A DNA stretch of 64,000 nucleotides from Aerococcus sp. Group 1 (GCF_000193205.1 NC_015278.1:992001-1056000), one strand, 5' to 3'. Positions 46,172 to 56,161 are shown, counted from the stretch's first letter. Program-made: numbers and translations. The notes: a model not told the origin generated them from the letters alone.

Positions 46172-48418
46172 ATGTCAGAAATTAAAAACAAAAGTAAAGA
46201 AGAAGTCATCGCTTCCTGTGAACAATATATGCCTGAAGATAAAGTGGCTATGATAAAGAAAGCCTGCGCTTTTGCGGAAAGGGCGCATGAAGGACAAAAA
46301 CGTAAATCCGGAGAACCGTTTTTTATCCATCCCACCCAAGTGGCCGGTATTCTGGCTGATTTACAAATGGACCCGGATACTGTAGCCACTGGCTTCTTGC
46401 ATGATGTGGTCGAAGATACTGGCATTACTTTAGATGATATAGAATACTTTTTCTCTAAAACCATTGCCACTTTGGTTGATGGGGTGACGAAGTTAGGGAA
46501 GGTGAAGTATCGTTCGAAAGAGGAACAGCTAGCTGAAAACCACCAAAAGCTCCTCTTAGCCATGGCCAATGATTTGCGGGTAATTGTGGTCAAACTGGCT
46601 GACCGTTTACATAACATGCGCACCTTAAAATGGCACCGTCCTGAAAAGCAAGTCAGCATTTCCGAAGAAACCCTTGATATCTATGCGCCCTTAGCCGACC
46701 GCCTAGGGATGAGTCAAATCAAATGGGAATTAGAGGACACCTGTTTGCGCTATATTAATCCAGAGGCTTATTACCAGATCGTTCACCTGATGAACTCAAA
46801 AAGAGAAGAACGTGAAGCTTATATTGATGCGACGATTGATGTTTTAAATAAGTATGTTAAGCCCATTATTGATGGCGAATACGATATCTATGGTCGTCCT
46901 AAGCATATCTATTCCATCTATAAAAAGATGCACCAGCAAAAGAAAACCTTTGACGAAATTTATGACCTCCTAGCTATCCGCGTCTTGGTTCCCAGCGTAA
47001 AGGATTGCTATGCAGTCCTAGGCATTGTCCATACCAGCTGGAAGCCTCTACCTGGACGCTTTAAGGACTATATCGCTATGCCTAAGGCCAATGGCTATCA
47101 ATCTCTCCATACCACGGTCTTAGGTGAACATGGCCAACCCGTTGAAATTCAGATTAGGACCTTTGATATGCATGAGGTAGCTGAGTATGGGGTGGCTGCA
47201 CACTGGGCCTATAAAAAAGGGGTTACCGATAAGGTAGAAACAGACGATTTAGATAAACAATTAGAGTGGTTCCATCAAATAGAGGATTTACAAGACGATT
47301 CGGATGATGCCACTCAGTTTGTGGAAAGTGTCAAAGAAGATATCTTTAAAGATAAGGTCTATGTCTTCACCCCCAAAGGCGATGTCAGCGAATTGCCCTC
47401 AGGCGCCAGCCCCCTCGATTTTGCTTATCAAATCCACACCGAAGTCGGACATAGTACGGTAGGAGCTAAGGTTAACGGAAAGATTGTTCCTTTGAATTAT
47501 GGCTTACATACTGGTGATATTGTTGAAATCCTAACCTCTAAGAATTCTGCTGGTCCTAGTCGGGACTGGGTGAATTTCGTGGTGACTAATCGGGCTAAAA
47601 ATAAGATTAAACGGCATTTTAAATTATTAGACCGTGATGAAAATATTGAACGTGGCAGGGAAGCCGTGATTAAAACCGTTAAAGAGATGGACTTTTCCTT
47701 TAATGAATTATTCAACAAGGATATGCAGGCTAAATGTTTGGAACGCTTTAATTTTTCAAGTATCGACGACTTATTTGCGGCAGTGGGCTTTGGTGAACTA
47801 TCCGCTTCCGCTGTCGCCAATAAGATCACTGAAAATGAACGGAAACGCCATGATAAAGAAGAACACCAGTCGAAACTGGAAGATTTCCTCCAAGAAGAAG
47901 AGGAGCGTAAAAATAACGGTCAATCCAGCCGGGGGGGCAAGTCAGAGCGGATGGCCGTTCGCCACAATGATGGAATTGTGGTGGAAGGTGAAGATAATGT
48001 TCTCTTCCGCCTAGCTCATTGCTGTAACCCTATACCAGGTGATGACATTATTGGCTTTATCACTATGGGACGGGGGGTAACCATTCACCGCCAAGACTGT
48101 CAAAATATCCAAAATATGAATGAGGTCCAATCTCAACGATTGATTGAAGTCTATTGGGAAGACGCGGCTACCCACAATAATTCCTATGCGGTAGAAATTA
48201 TGATCGATGGATTTGACCGTAACGGTTTTCTTAACGATATCTTGCAGGTTATTACGCCTTTGGTAACCAATATTTCTAACGTTAACGGAAACGTTGACCA
48301 TAAGACCAATAACTTGAAGGTACGCATTAGAATTGTTATTCAAAGTTTAGACCAGTTAGAAAAAATTATTGACCGTATTAAAAATGTTCCCGATGTTTAT
48401 GATGTTGAACGGGTTTAG
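46172..48418 (+). CDS. rel: Bifunctional (p)ppGpp synthetase/hydrolase Rel
   Basis: A 748-residue stringent-response enzyme. The hydrolase HD motif is FLHDVVEDT and the synthetase domain has RFKDYIAMPKANGYQSLHTT. Next are TGS (YVFTPKGDVSELPSGASPLD), a helical/zinc-finger region with AHCCNPIPGDDI and, at the end, an ACT domain. Both active sites look intact, so it should make and break (p)ppGpp. Length is as expected. It precedes dtd, as in most Firmicutes. Confidence 0.96.
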   Translation: MSEIKNKSKEEVIASCEQYMPEDKVAMIKKACAFAERAHEGQKRKSGEPFFIHPTQVAGILADLQMDPDTVATGFLHDVVEDTGITLDDIEYFFSKTIATLVDGVTKLGKVKYRSKEEQLAENHQKLLLAMANDLRVIVVKLADRLHNMRTLKWHRPEKQVSISEETLDIYAPLADRLGMSQIKWELEDTCLRYINPEAYYQIVHLMNSKREEREAYIDATIDVLNKYVKPIIDGEYDIYGRPKHIYSIYKKMHQQKKTFDEIYDLLAIRVLVPSVKDCYAVLGIVHTSWKPLPGRFKDYIAMPKANGYQSLHTTVLGEHGQPVEIQIRTFDMHEVAEYGVAAHWAYKKGVTDKVETDDLDKQLEWFHQIEDLQDDSDDATQFVESVKEDIFKDKVYVFTPKGDVSELPSGASPLDFAYQIHTEVGHSTVGAKVNGKIVPLNYGLHTGDIVEILTSKNSAGPSRDWVNFVVTNRAKNKIKRHFKLLDRDENIERGREAVIKTVKEMDFSFNELFNKDMQAKCLERFNFSSIDDLFAAVGFGELSASAVANKITENERKRHDKEEHQSKLEDFLQEEEERKNNGQSSRGGKSERMAVRHNDGIVVEGEDNVLFRLAHCCNPIPGDDIIGFITMGRGVTIHRQDCQNIQNMNEVQSQRLIEVYWEDAATHNNSYAVEIMIDGFDRNGFLNDILQVITPLVTNISNVNGNVDHKTNNLKVRIRIVIQSLDQLEKIIDRIKNVPDVYDVERV

Positions 48419-48491
48419 AGAATGTCTTTAAAATTTCTGTGATCGGTGAGAAAATAGACGAGTAATTAAGAGTTATAGAAAGGAAGATTTT

Positions 48492-48938
48492 TTGCGAATT
48501 GTTATCCAACGCGCTAAAGAGGCTAGTGTAAGTATCGATGACGCAACAGTCGGTCACATTGACCATGGCTTTGTGCTCTTCGTGGGGGTCCACGATAGTG
48601 ACACTGAAGAGACCGTTAAATACATGGCTAAAAAGATTGCCAAAATGCGAATTTTTGCTGATGAAAACGATAAATTGAACTTGGATATTAAGCAAGTTGA
48701 CGGTAAGATCTTATCGATTTCTCAATTTACCCTCTATGCAAGAACCAAGAAGGGCAACCGGCCAAGCTTTATCGATGCGGCCAAAGCAGACCATGGAGAC
48801 GCCATCTATCAACAACTGAATGAAGAACTGCGTAATAACTATAATTTAGAAGTCGAAACGGGTCAGTTTGGAGCTGATATGCAGGTTCAATTAATTAATG
48901 ATGGCCCAATAACAATTATTTTAGACTCAGATGAATAG
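48492..48938 (+). CDS. dtd: D-aminoacyl-tRNA deacylase
   Basis: A 148-residue enzyme that removes D-amino acids from tRNA. The motifs SQFTLYA and NDGPITIILDS are characteristic (SQFTL, and GPxT in the cross-subunit active site). It uses a TTG start at 48492 with AAAGGAAG upstream. The rel-dtd arrangement is conserved. A hairpin follows. Confidence 0.93.
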   Translation: MRIVIQRAKEASVSIDDATVGHIDHGFVLFVGVHDSDTEETVKYMAKKIAKMRIFADENDKLNLDIKQVDGKILSISQFTLYARTKKGNRPSFIDAAKADHGDAIYQQLNEELRNNYNLEVETGQFGADMQVQLINDGPITIILDSDE

Positions 48939-48979
48939 CTTGCTCGATTTTATTCGGTAAAATGAAACATACTAAGATT

Positions 48980-49015
48980 AGCTCGAAGGTAAATCGACGG
49001 ATTTATCTTCGAGCT
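48980..49015 (+). terminator. Hairpin/terminator after dtd
   Basis: AGCTCGAAGGTAAATC pairs with GATTTATCTTCGAGCT around GACG, with one G-T pair. The tail (ATTTCTATTTT) is T-rich but not a pure T run. Confidence 0.7.
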
Positions 49016-49040
49016 ATTTCTATTTTCAGATATAGTGTAA

Positions 49041-49106
49041 GTGAAAGGATAATCCGGACAAACTCTCAAGGGCTAGGAGCCCGAATTAAAAAACGGATTC
49101 TTTCAC
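49041..49106 (+). repeat. Inverted repeat upstream of the IS110-type gene
   Basis: GTGAAAG and AATCCG pair with CGGATT and CTTTCAC, with an inner GGGCT/AGCCC hairpin, followed by a T-rich stretch. It may be the left end structure of the IS110-family element or a terminator. Confidence 0.6.
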
Positions 49107-49218
49107 TCTTGTTTTTAATTTTGGTTTAAGTATGTTGAGCTGTGAGCTCGTGTTTAGGAAATTAGGATAAGAACAATGAAGTGAAAATCTTTCAAACCAT
49201 TACGAAAGGAAGCTAGAA

Positions 49219-50337
49219 ATGACTAAGTATTTATATGCATTTGATGTTTCCAAAGGAAAAGCGACACAAGTTCTGTATAAAAATAATAGATGTATTGAGG
49301 AAAGCCTTTTGGAATTCACTCGTAAGGGATTTGAAGAACTGTTACAGAATATCCAACAGATCTCTGGGGAAGTGACTCTTGCTTTTGAAACGACAGGTAT
49401 CTATTCAAAGCCACTTGAACGATTTTGTCACAAAAATCATTTAACTTACCACAGTTTGAATCCTTTAGAAGTGTACAATCGAACTAATGGTTTGACATTA
49501 AGAAGAAATAAAACAGACCAAGCAGATGCTCATAAATTGGCACAAATCATGTCAATTTTTAACTTTCAACCTTCGGTAAGGAAAGAGCTTCGCTATGAAG
49601 AAATGAAGCGCATGAATGCTTATTATTTAGAACTACAAGAAGGTATCGACAGACTCTATGTTAAGTTTTTAGAAGGTATCTATCTTTGCTTTCCTGGTAT
49701 CGAAAAAGTTTTCTCTAAATTAAAAAATGAATTTGCTTTAACTATTATTGAAAAATACCCACATCCCGACTATGTGCTAGAAACCTCTCGAACAGTCATC
49801 AAAAATATATTGAAAAAGTCAACATTAAAAAATATCTCTAAGTAAAGAGCTTTTCAAAAAGCTGATCAAATCATTGAGTGTGCAGCTTCTTCCTATCCTT
49901 CTGTCCATAAGGACAGTTTTTATTGTCAGGTGCTCAGTTTTTATGCCGCACATCTAAAAAATTTAATTAATCAAAAAGAACTTATTCAAGATAAGATGAT
50001 TGCTTTGGGACGTCAGTTTTCTGAATTTATAATTTATGCCAGTGTACCAGGGATTGGGCAACTGTCGGCTTGTCAGTTAATTGCAGAATTAGGTGATTTA
50101 TCCCGATTCGAGAACCACAAACAATTAAATGCCTATGTCGGAATTGATATTAGACGCTATCAATCAGGTAAATTTATAGGCCGAGACCATATCAACAAAC
50201 GTGGAAATAAAAAAGCTAGAAAAATACTTTATATCATTATTACCAATATGATTCGCGCCCAGAGACATGCGCCAAATCATATCGTTGATTATTACTATAC
50301 AAAAAACAGCCACCCTTTAATAAATGCCATAAGGTAG
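49219..50337 (+). pseudogene. IS110-family transposase, interrupted by an in-frame stop
   Basis: A DEDD-type transposase of the IS110 family. The N-terminal domain reads KYLYAFDVSKGKATQVLYK, LAFETTGIY and RNKTDQADAHKLAQIM. The C-terminal transposase_20 part has ASVPGIGQLSACQLIAELGD and GRDHINKRGNKKARK. Between them TAA at 49843-49845 stops the frame, but the frame continues without shift (KADQIIECAASS), so a single base change is likely. The product would be inactive. The gene begins with an ATG after AAAGGAAGC. No clear right end of the element was found. Confidence 0.9.
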
Positions 50338-50574
50338 CTGTTATAGCGTGTATGAATAAGCTGCTTAAATGCCTATACGCGCTATTCAATCATCATACGA
50401 AGTATGATTATGAATTAAATGCCTCTCACCGCAACTAATTCATTTTTATAGTAACTAAAATTTTTAAAAGTCTCAATACAGAGGCTTATTTAGCATGCCA
50501 AATTTTCCGTAGAATATTCAAAAGATTAAATTTCTAAATAACACTATATATATTTAGTAACTTTATACTGATTT
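50338..50574 (+). other. Non-coding stretch after the IS110-type gene
   Basis: An AT-rich stretch with two hairpins: ATAGCG-type arms pairing across 50344-50385, and the short perfect palindrome ATCATACGAAGTATGAT near 50391-50407. These may be the right end of the IS110 element. No gene is seen. Confidence 0.4.
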
Positions 50575-50595
50575 TTACTTGACTAATCGTAGGAA

Positions 50596-50733
50596 AGAGA
50601 GTGTGACAAAAGTCAAAAGAGCCCTGAACCACTGGAGCGAACTATGGTAGATAGTTGCAAAACTATCGCACATAGAATGCGAAGTGGACGTCAGGGCTGA
50701 CTTTTGGAGCACGTTTTGAATAGATAGTTCGTG
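50596..50733. repeat. Long imperfect palindromic element, function unknown
   Basis: About 138 bases form a long stem. AAAAGTC pairs with GACTTTT, AGCCCTGA with TCAGGGCT, and CCAC with GTGG; in the middle ATAGTT/AACTAT forms an inner hairpin. CGAACTAT near the start can also pair with ATAGTTCG near the end. A strong terminator is 4 bases beyond. No coding potential is convincing. It could be a small transposable palindrome (MITE-like), a repeat family of this genus or a structured RNA. Confidence 0.65.
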
Positions 50734-50736
50734 TTT

Positions 50737-50774
50737 AAAAAAGAGCCTGGGACTTTTGTCCCAGGCTCTTTTTT
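50737..50774. terminator. Strong bidirectional terminator
   Basis: GAGCCTGGGAC (50743-50753) and GTCCCAGGCTC (50758-50768), with A6 before and T6 after. It closes the amidase transcript on the minus strand and the palindromic element on the plus strand. Confidence 0.92.
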
Positions 50775-50789
50775 CTGCCATTATTTACT

Positions 50790-52171
50790 TTATTCTTGGT
50801 AATTAATAATTAAGGCATTGAGAATACTTTGAGCCACTTTTTGATAATATTCATCTTGGCTAAAGGCTTTGACATCATTCGGATTACTCATGTAGCCCAA
50901 TTCAATCAGTATTGCAGGGGGTCTTGAATCACGAATGACTTGGAAATTACCGAAACGAGTACCATTACTTGCCAGGGGCATTTTTTCCATCAATTGAGCT
51001 TGGACATTTTCGCTTAAAGGAATAGAAGCGTCATCGTAGTAGTAAACGGTGGTACCGGATACTGTTGTTTCTTCAGCAGCGTCATAGTGAAGACTAATAA
51101 AGGCATCCGCTTGAGCCTGATTATAGATGTCTGCACGCGGCGCTAGGTCAACGAAAGTATCATCTTCCCGAGTCATTAAGACATTAACTCCATAATCTTC
51201 TAACAGTCCCTTCACCACTTGGGCGGTTTTTAGGGTGACATTTTTTTCCTGTTTATCACCGCGGATTGCTCCTGGATCACTCCCCCCGTGACCAGGGTCT
51301 AAGACAATGGTTTTTCCTTTAATGGTTGAGGTATTGGCTAGGGATTTTGCCTTATCTTCCATGGCGGTTGAATCTGATTCTGCCAACCAATTGGCTAGGT
51401 AACCTTCCGTACCGTCTTGGGCTTTGACATGGTAATAGGCACCTTCTTGGCCAAGATAGGCAAATATTTCATGGATTTGACCCTTATAGATAATTTCTGA
51501 ATCATTACTTGCCTGGCTACGGATATGGACACCGGCAGCGGTAGCGGTCACTGAGGCGTCATAATTAGCTAGGAAGGCGTCTGTCGCTGCTTTTTCTTCC
51601 TTAGTCTGTTGGCGTCCTGGGGCTTGGGTAATGACTCCCGGAGTGATTTCAATTTGATTTTGGGGGATCCAGCCAATGTCGTCCTTGTATTGGATATTAA
51701 TCATATCACCTGACTGGTAGAGGATATTATATTTTTCATTATCATTGGCTTGGCCAATCACTTGAGAATTGGTGGAATCATCTTGATAAACGTTAACCTG
51801 GTCGGATAAAACCGTGGCAATAAATCCTGTTCCTGCCTTCGCTTCTTCTTCATTATTAGCTAAGCTATCATTAGCTAACCAATTGGGAATCCAGCCGCTT
51901 TGACCATTGTCAAGAATGATATGCTTCCAATCGTGCTTTTCCTCAAGCACCTGGTATTGACTTCCTTGGTCAATTTGTTGGGAGATATCATAAGTGATTC
52001 CAGGACCATTTCTCATATTAATAACACCAGTGGTCACTTCTTTGGTCGACTTGACTTTAACGTGATAAATCAGGGCAAAAGCAATAATGAATAAGGTCAG
52101 AATAATAATAGAGAAAACTAAATAGGTATTTTTTTCTTATCTTTTGTTTGTGAAGGAGAATTTTTGGACAA
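50790..52171 (-). CDS. N-acetylmuramoyl-L-alanine amidase with SH3b repeats; apparent frameshift at an A7 run
   Basis: A cell-wall hydrolase (amidase_3) that cuts the bond between muramic acid and the stem peptide. Three SH3b-like domains (for example MRNGPGITYDISQQI, GVHIRSQASNDSEIIYKG) precede the catalytic domain, with zinc residues in IVLDPGHGGSDPGA, the later SLHYDA and PPAILIELGYMSNP. It resembles YrvJ, which lies between dtd and hisS in Bacillus. The N-terminal anchor (KNTYLVFSIIILTLFIIAFA) is in the frame of the rest. The likely TTG start at 52171, after AAGGGGG, is not: LSKNSPSQTKDKKK runs into a stop. One more A in the A7 run at 52130-52136 joins them. Confidence 0.85.
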
Positions 52172-52284
52172 GAGTTGAACCCCCTTAGAACTTTCTTATA
52201 AGTCTAGCCTTTTTAATGAAAAACTGCAACTTTTAAAGGAGAAATCAGGCCCTATATGCTTGCCAAGAGGCCAAAGGCAATTAA

Positions 52285-52304
52285 ATGTCCTTCTCAAGGG
52301 ACAT
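52285..52304 (+). repeat. Small inverted repeat before the PTS operon
   Basis: ATGTCC and GGACAT separated by 8 bases, 6 bases before the cre site; possible operator of the PTS regulator. Confidence 0.4.
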
Positions 52305-52309
52305 CAATG

Positions 52310-52323
52310 GGTAAGCGTTTACA
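52310..52323 (+). promoter_or_regulatory. cre site (CcpA) overlapping the -35 of the PTS operon
   Basis: GGTAAGCGTTTACA matches the catabolite-responsive consensus TGTAAGCGTTTACA at 13 of 14 bases. TTTACA at its end (52318-52323) can be the -35 of a promoter with TATAGG (52341-52346) 17 bases later. This predicts repression when better sugars are present. Confidence 0.8.
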
Positions 52324-52364
52324 TTAGAAGCGTAGTACTATATAGGCAAAGGAGAAGTATGACA

Positions 52365-53853
52365 ATGGATAAAAAATTGTTCGTATAAGAAAATTAATTT
52401 TTATTTGTTAGATAGGAAGGAAATAGTCACTGCTAAGGAATTGGCGGATTACTTAAACGTTTCTCAAAAAACTATTTACCGCTTAGTTCGTGAGATAAAT
52501 GAGCATAATCGGAATAAGCCACTAATTGAATCCCATAAAGGCATTGGTTATCGATTGAATTATTCGAATTATATCGAACTGGATTCACAATTACTCAAGG
52601 TTGATCAGTCATCACCAAAGTTAAGGCAGCAAAATATTTTAAAAGATCTTTTATCAGCTTCTCCGAACTCAATTCCTATATATAAATTGTATGAGAAATA
52701 TTATGTTAGTGATTCGGTTATTTCGACAGATAGCTATGAAATTCAAAAGTACATTAGCCAATTTAATTTAAATTTAGTGAGAAACCAGGGGCTATTGTCA
52801 ATAGAAGGTTCTGAAAGTGATATTAGAAAAATAATTGAACAAGTTTACAAGCGATATTCTGTTCATGATCTTTCAAAAATTCGTAAAGAGTACCAAGAGT
52901 TGGGCTTTAATCGTTTTGATATTTCATTTATAGCCAAGCAAATTCAACAAATTGAAGACGAATTAGATACGGTTATTCCCGTTCCATACGATATTAATAT
53001 TTTTACTCACTTATATATATTAATTGAGCGAACGAAAAAGGGCCAATTTACCGAACAACTCAGTGAAGAATTAGTAAATAGTGAAGGGGATTGGATACAG
53101 GAAAAGCGAATTTACCTAGTCGCAAAATCAGTTATCAAAAATATTGAAAATTATTTAAATATCACCGTTTCGACAAGTGAAGTTTATTACCTATACCAAT
53201 ATTTGGTTTCTTCAAGGATTGATTATAATTCTTCCATGAATGCTCAGTATTCTAAAAAAGTTATCGATGTCACTGAATATTATTTGGAACATGTCACTCA
53301 AGAGTTGCATATTCCCAATAAAAGCACACAATTTTTTAATGAACTAGCTAATCATATAAAACCGATGATAAATCGTTTGAAAAACGATATTTATATTGAA
53401 AACAGTCTCTTAGACCAAATCAAATTATCTTATCCGCAAATATTTTCAGCGGTAAAAAAAGTTTCTCAAGAGGTTAGCGATACATTCTCCTTAAGGAAAA
53501 TTGATGACAACGAAAATGGTTTTATCTGCCTATATTTTGCCAGGGTTCTTGAAGACAATAAAGAAAGGATAAAAACGATCATTATGTGTACAACTGGCAT
53601 AGGGACATCTGAATTACTACGCGTTAAGGTAGAAAATAATTTTCCGGAAATAGAAGTTATTGACGTTGTCTCAGAAAGAGTTTTAAAACAGCGATTTAAA
53701 GATTCTCGTACCGCAATCGACTTATTATTAACAACAATAAAAACTGATTCTATTCCTGGAGTAAGAACTTTATTAGTGAGTTCCTTATTAAATTCAGAAG
53801 ATAAATTTCGGATACGAAAGGTGATTAGTGAAATTTATGAATCCAAGTTTTGA
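52365..53853 (+). CDS. PRD-containing transcriptional regulator/antiterminator of the PTS operon; apparent frameshift at an A6 run
   Basis: A BglG/MtlR-like regulator, about 495 residues when joined. It has an N-terminal HTH (VTAKELADYLNVSQKTIYRLV), two PRD-type regions (IFTHLYILIERTKKG; FNELANHIKPMINRL), and a C-terminal PTS EIIB-like domain with IIMCTTGIGTSELLRV, where Cys can be phosphorylated. The ATG at 52365 with AAAGGAG upstream reads MDKKLFV-stop. Dropping one A from the A6 run at 52371-52376 gives MDKNCSYKKINFYLLDRKEIV, which leads into the HTH. A TTG at 52405 would start without a ribosome site. It overlaps the EIIA gene and probably controls this operon through PTS phosphorylation. 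Confidence 0.8.
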
Positions 53854-54259
53854 AGGATTAGTTAGTTACTATCCAATTGAATCTGTCAAAGATCGTTTTA
53901 CAGTCTATGAAAAATTTGAAAAAGTCTGCCAAAAACATCAAATAATAGATAAGGATTATCGCTTATCAAATGAATTTTTAAAACGGGAGGAAGCAGGTGA
54001 TATTGAAATTGCTCCAGGGGTAGTCATGCCTCACTGGAAAGATAGCAAGATCTTAGAAAGTAAAATAATTATTAGTCCATTAAGGCCGTCATTAGCAAAA
54101 TGGAACGAAGAGATAGATGAGGTAGTTTTAGTTATTGCTGTAATTATCAAAGAAAACGAGAATGAAACGACACTTAAGCAAATTATATCCTTTATACAAG
54201 CGTTAGCTAAAGAAGATTTTATTAATCAATTATTAAATGGAGAGGATTTTGAAAAATGA
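53828..54259 (+). CDS. PTS fructose-family EIIA component
   Basis: A 143-residue PTS EIIA-2 type protein. The phosphorylated histidine is likely the one in VVMPHWKDSK. It overlaps the regulator by 26 bases and the EIIB gene by 4. The start could be the GTG at 53828 or the ATG at 53837. It is unusual in that a second EIIA gene follows two genes later; one may serve transport and the other regulation. The sequence is more diverged than the second copy. Confidence 0.82.
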   Translation: MKFMNPSFEGLVSYYPIESVKDRFTVYEKFEKVCQKHQIIDKDYRLSNEFLKREEAGDIEIAPGVVMPHWKDSKILESKIIISPLRPSLAKWNEEIDEVVLVIAVIIKENENETTLKQIISFIQALAKEDFINQLLNGEDFEK

Positions 54260-54567
54260 AAATTGTTGGCGTTGCAGCATGTACAGTTGGGATTGCCCAT
54301 ACTTATATTGCACAAGAAAAATTGGAAAATGCTGCTCAAAAAAGAGGGCATGACATTAAAATTGAAACTCAAGGTACCATCGGCGTAGAAAATGCCCTTA
54401 GTTCTGATGATATAGCAGCGGCAGATATTGTCATTCTGGCGGTTGATGTAAAAATTAGCAATCGAGAAAGATTTGAAGAGAAAAGAATTATTCAAGTGTC
54501 TACAGAAGTAGCTATTAAGTCGCCTAATAAGTTAATTCAAAAGGCTGAAGAGGTTATTAATAATTAA
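54256..54567 (+). CDS. PTS fructose-family EIIB component
   Basis: A 103-residue EIIB of the fructose type. The phosphorylated Cys lies in VGVAACTVGIAHTYIAQEKL. The Asp-rich second half (ADIVILAVDVKISNRERF) is typical. It receives phosphate from EIIA and passes it to the sugar at EIIC. The start overlaps EIIA, 14 bases ahead of the second EIIA gene. Confidence 0.92.
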   Translation: MKIVGVAACTVGIAHTYIAQEKLENAAQKRGHDIKIETQGTIGVENALSSDDIAAADIVILAVDVKISNRERFEEKRIIQVSTEVAIKSPNKLIQKAEEVINN

Positions 54568-54580
54568 ATGAGGTAGGAAT

Positions 54581-55039
54581 ATGGAAATCAAGGATATTTT
54601 GGATAAACGAATCATAACAACTAATTTACAAGTCAATACTAAGGAAGAGGCCATTTATGCTATGTCCTCATTATTAGAAAAGGCTAACTATCTTAGTAAT
54701 AAAGACTTATACATTGAAGATGTTTTTAAACGGGAAGATGAAGGAAAGACAGGTATAGGAAATTATGTCGCAATCCCCCATGGCAAGAGCACCGGAGTAA
54801 ATCAGATTGGGGTGGCTATTGCAATTAATGATAAAGAAATTCCCTGGGAATCTATCGATGGCCAGGGGGTAAAAATTATCATTTTATTTGCTGTGGGTAA
54901 TGATACCGAAGGGGCCAAACAACATTTAAAAGTACTTTCATTATTTGCTCGTAAATTAGGCAATGATGATATAGTGAACTGTCTACAAGAGGCTAAAAAT
55001 CCAGAAGATGTCATTAATATATTTATAAAAAACGAATAG
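54581..55039 (+). CDS. PTS fructose-family EIIA component, second copy
   Basis: A 152-residue EIIA-2 protein with the phospho-histidine in VAIPHGKSTGV and the family start RIITTNLQVNTKEEAI. It is a better match to the classical fructose/mannitol EIIA than the first copy. Start ATG after TGAGGTAGGAAT. It runs up to the EIIC gene. Confidence 0.92.
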   Translation: MEIKDILDKRIITTNLQVNTKEEAIYAMSSLLEKANYLSNKDLYIEDVFKREDEGKTGIGNYVAIPHGKSTGVNQIGVAIAINDKEIPWESIDGQGVKIIILFAVGNDTEGAKQHLKVLSLFARKLGNDDIVNCLQEAKNPEDVINIFIKNE

Positions 55040-55048
55040 GTGAAAGCG

Positions 55049-56140
55049 ATGTTTAAAAAATTAAATTTAAAAGGACATTTATTGACAGCAATCTCTTATT
55101 TAATACCGATAGTCTGCGGAGCCGGTTTTCTCATCGCTATTGGTATGGCATTAGGAGGAAGTAGTCAAGAAAGCTTAATTATCGGGGAGTTTAATTTTTG
55201 GGATGCTCTAGCAACAATGGGAGGAGCAGCACTAGGACTTTTGCCGGTGGTTATTTCAACAGGAATCGCCTTTTCTATAGCAGGAAAACCCGGCATAGCT
55301 CCAGGATTTATTATTGGTTTAACAGCTAACGCAGTCGGTGCTGGTTTTATTGGCGGTATTTTAGGAGGGTATATCTCAGGGTTTTTAGCCCTCTTTTTAA
55401 TACGGTCGCTAAAAGTACCGGAGTGGGCCAAAGGTCTAATGCCTACCTTAATTATTCCTCTATTAACTTCTTTAATCGGCGATCTAATTATGGTGTATAT
55501 CATTGGAGGGCCAGTAGCCTGGTTAACAACCTGGTTGACGAATTTCTTAAATAATTTAGGATCTTCATCCAAACTAATTTTTGGAGGCATTATCGGCTTA
55601 TTAAGTGGTATTGATTATGGTGGCCCTGTTAATAAAACCGTGTTTGCCTTCGTCCTAACCTTGCAAGCTGAAGGAATTAACGAACCAATTACGGCCTTAC
55701 AGTTAGTCAATACAGCGACTCCTATTGGTTTTGGCCTAGCGCATTTTATAGGAAAATTATTTGGTAAAAATATTTATAGTCCGGTTGAAGTAGAAACATT
55801 GAAATCAGCTGTTCCCATGGGCTTCGTGAACATCGTGGAAGGCATTATCCCTATAGTCATGAACGATATTGTAAAGGGTATCCTTGCCACTGCTGTAGGT
55901 GGGGCATCTGGAGGAGCAGTTGCATTGGTCATGGGGGCTGATGCTAGCGTTCCATTCGGGGGCTTCTTAATGCTACCTACGATGACCCGCCCCTTAGCTG
56001 GACTAGCTGCCTTGGGAGTAAATATACTTGTTACCGGACTAACTTATGCATTAATCAAGGAAGATTTCAGTAAACGTGAGGTTATTGAAGAAACTGACGA
56101 TGAAGAGGAAATTGACTTAGACGAAATAACGATTATCTAA
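55049..56140 (+). CDS. PTS fructose-family EIIC permease
   Basis: A 363-residue membrane permease of the PTS fructose family with about nine helices. Family parts include TAISYLIPIVCGAGFLIAIG, GLTANAVGAGFIGGILGGYI and the substrate-loop region DYGGPVNKTVFAF. A short acidic tail (ETDDEEEIDLDE) ends it. The ATG at 55049 follows AGGTGA. With the epimerase next to it, an unusual hexose such as allose or allulose is a plausible substrate rather than fructose. Confidence 0.9.
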   Translation: MFKKLNLKGHLLTAISYLIPIVCGAGFLIAIGMALGGSSQESLIIGEFNFWDALATMGGAALGLLPVVISTGIAFSIAGKPGIAPGFIIGLTANAVGAGFIGGILGGYISGFLALFLIRSLKVPEWAKGLMPTLIIPLLTSLIGDLIMVYIIGGPVAWLTTWLTNFLNNLGSSSKLIFGGIIGLLSGIDYGGPVNKTVFAFVLTLQAEGINEPITALQLVNTATPIGFGLAHFIGKLFGKNIYSPVEVETLKSAVPMGFVNIVEGIIPIVMNDIVKGILATAVGGASGGAVALVMGADASVPFGGFLMLPTMTRPLAGLAALGVNILVTGLTYALIKEDFSKREVIEETDDEEEIDLDEITII

Positions 56141-56161
56141 TAAGTAAGAGGAGAGATAAAC

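Noticed and set aside
50391..50407. Recombination site resembling loxP
   Set aside because: Only a short palindrome (ATCATACGAAGTATGAT) near an IS end; no paired 13-base arms with an 8-base spacer and no nearby recombinase.
50575..50781. 68-residue protein on the minus strand
   Set aside because: It spans the palindromic element and the terminator, lacks a ribosome site and has no domain-like composition.
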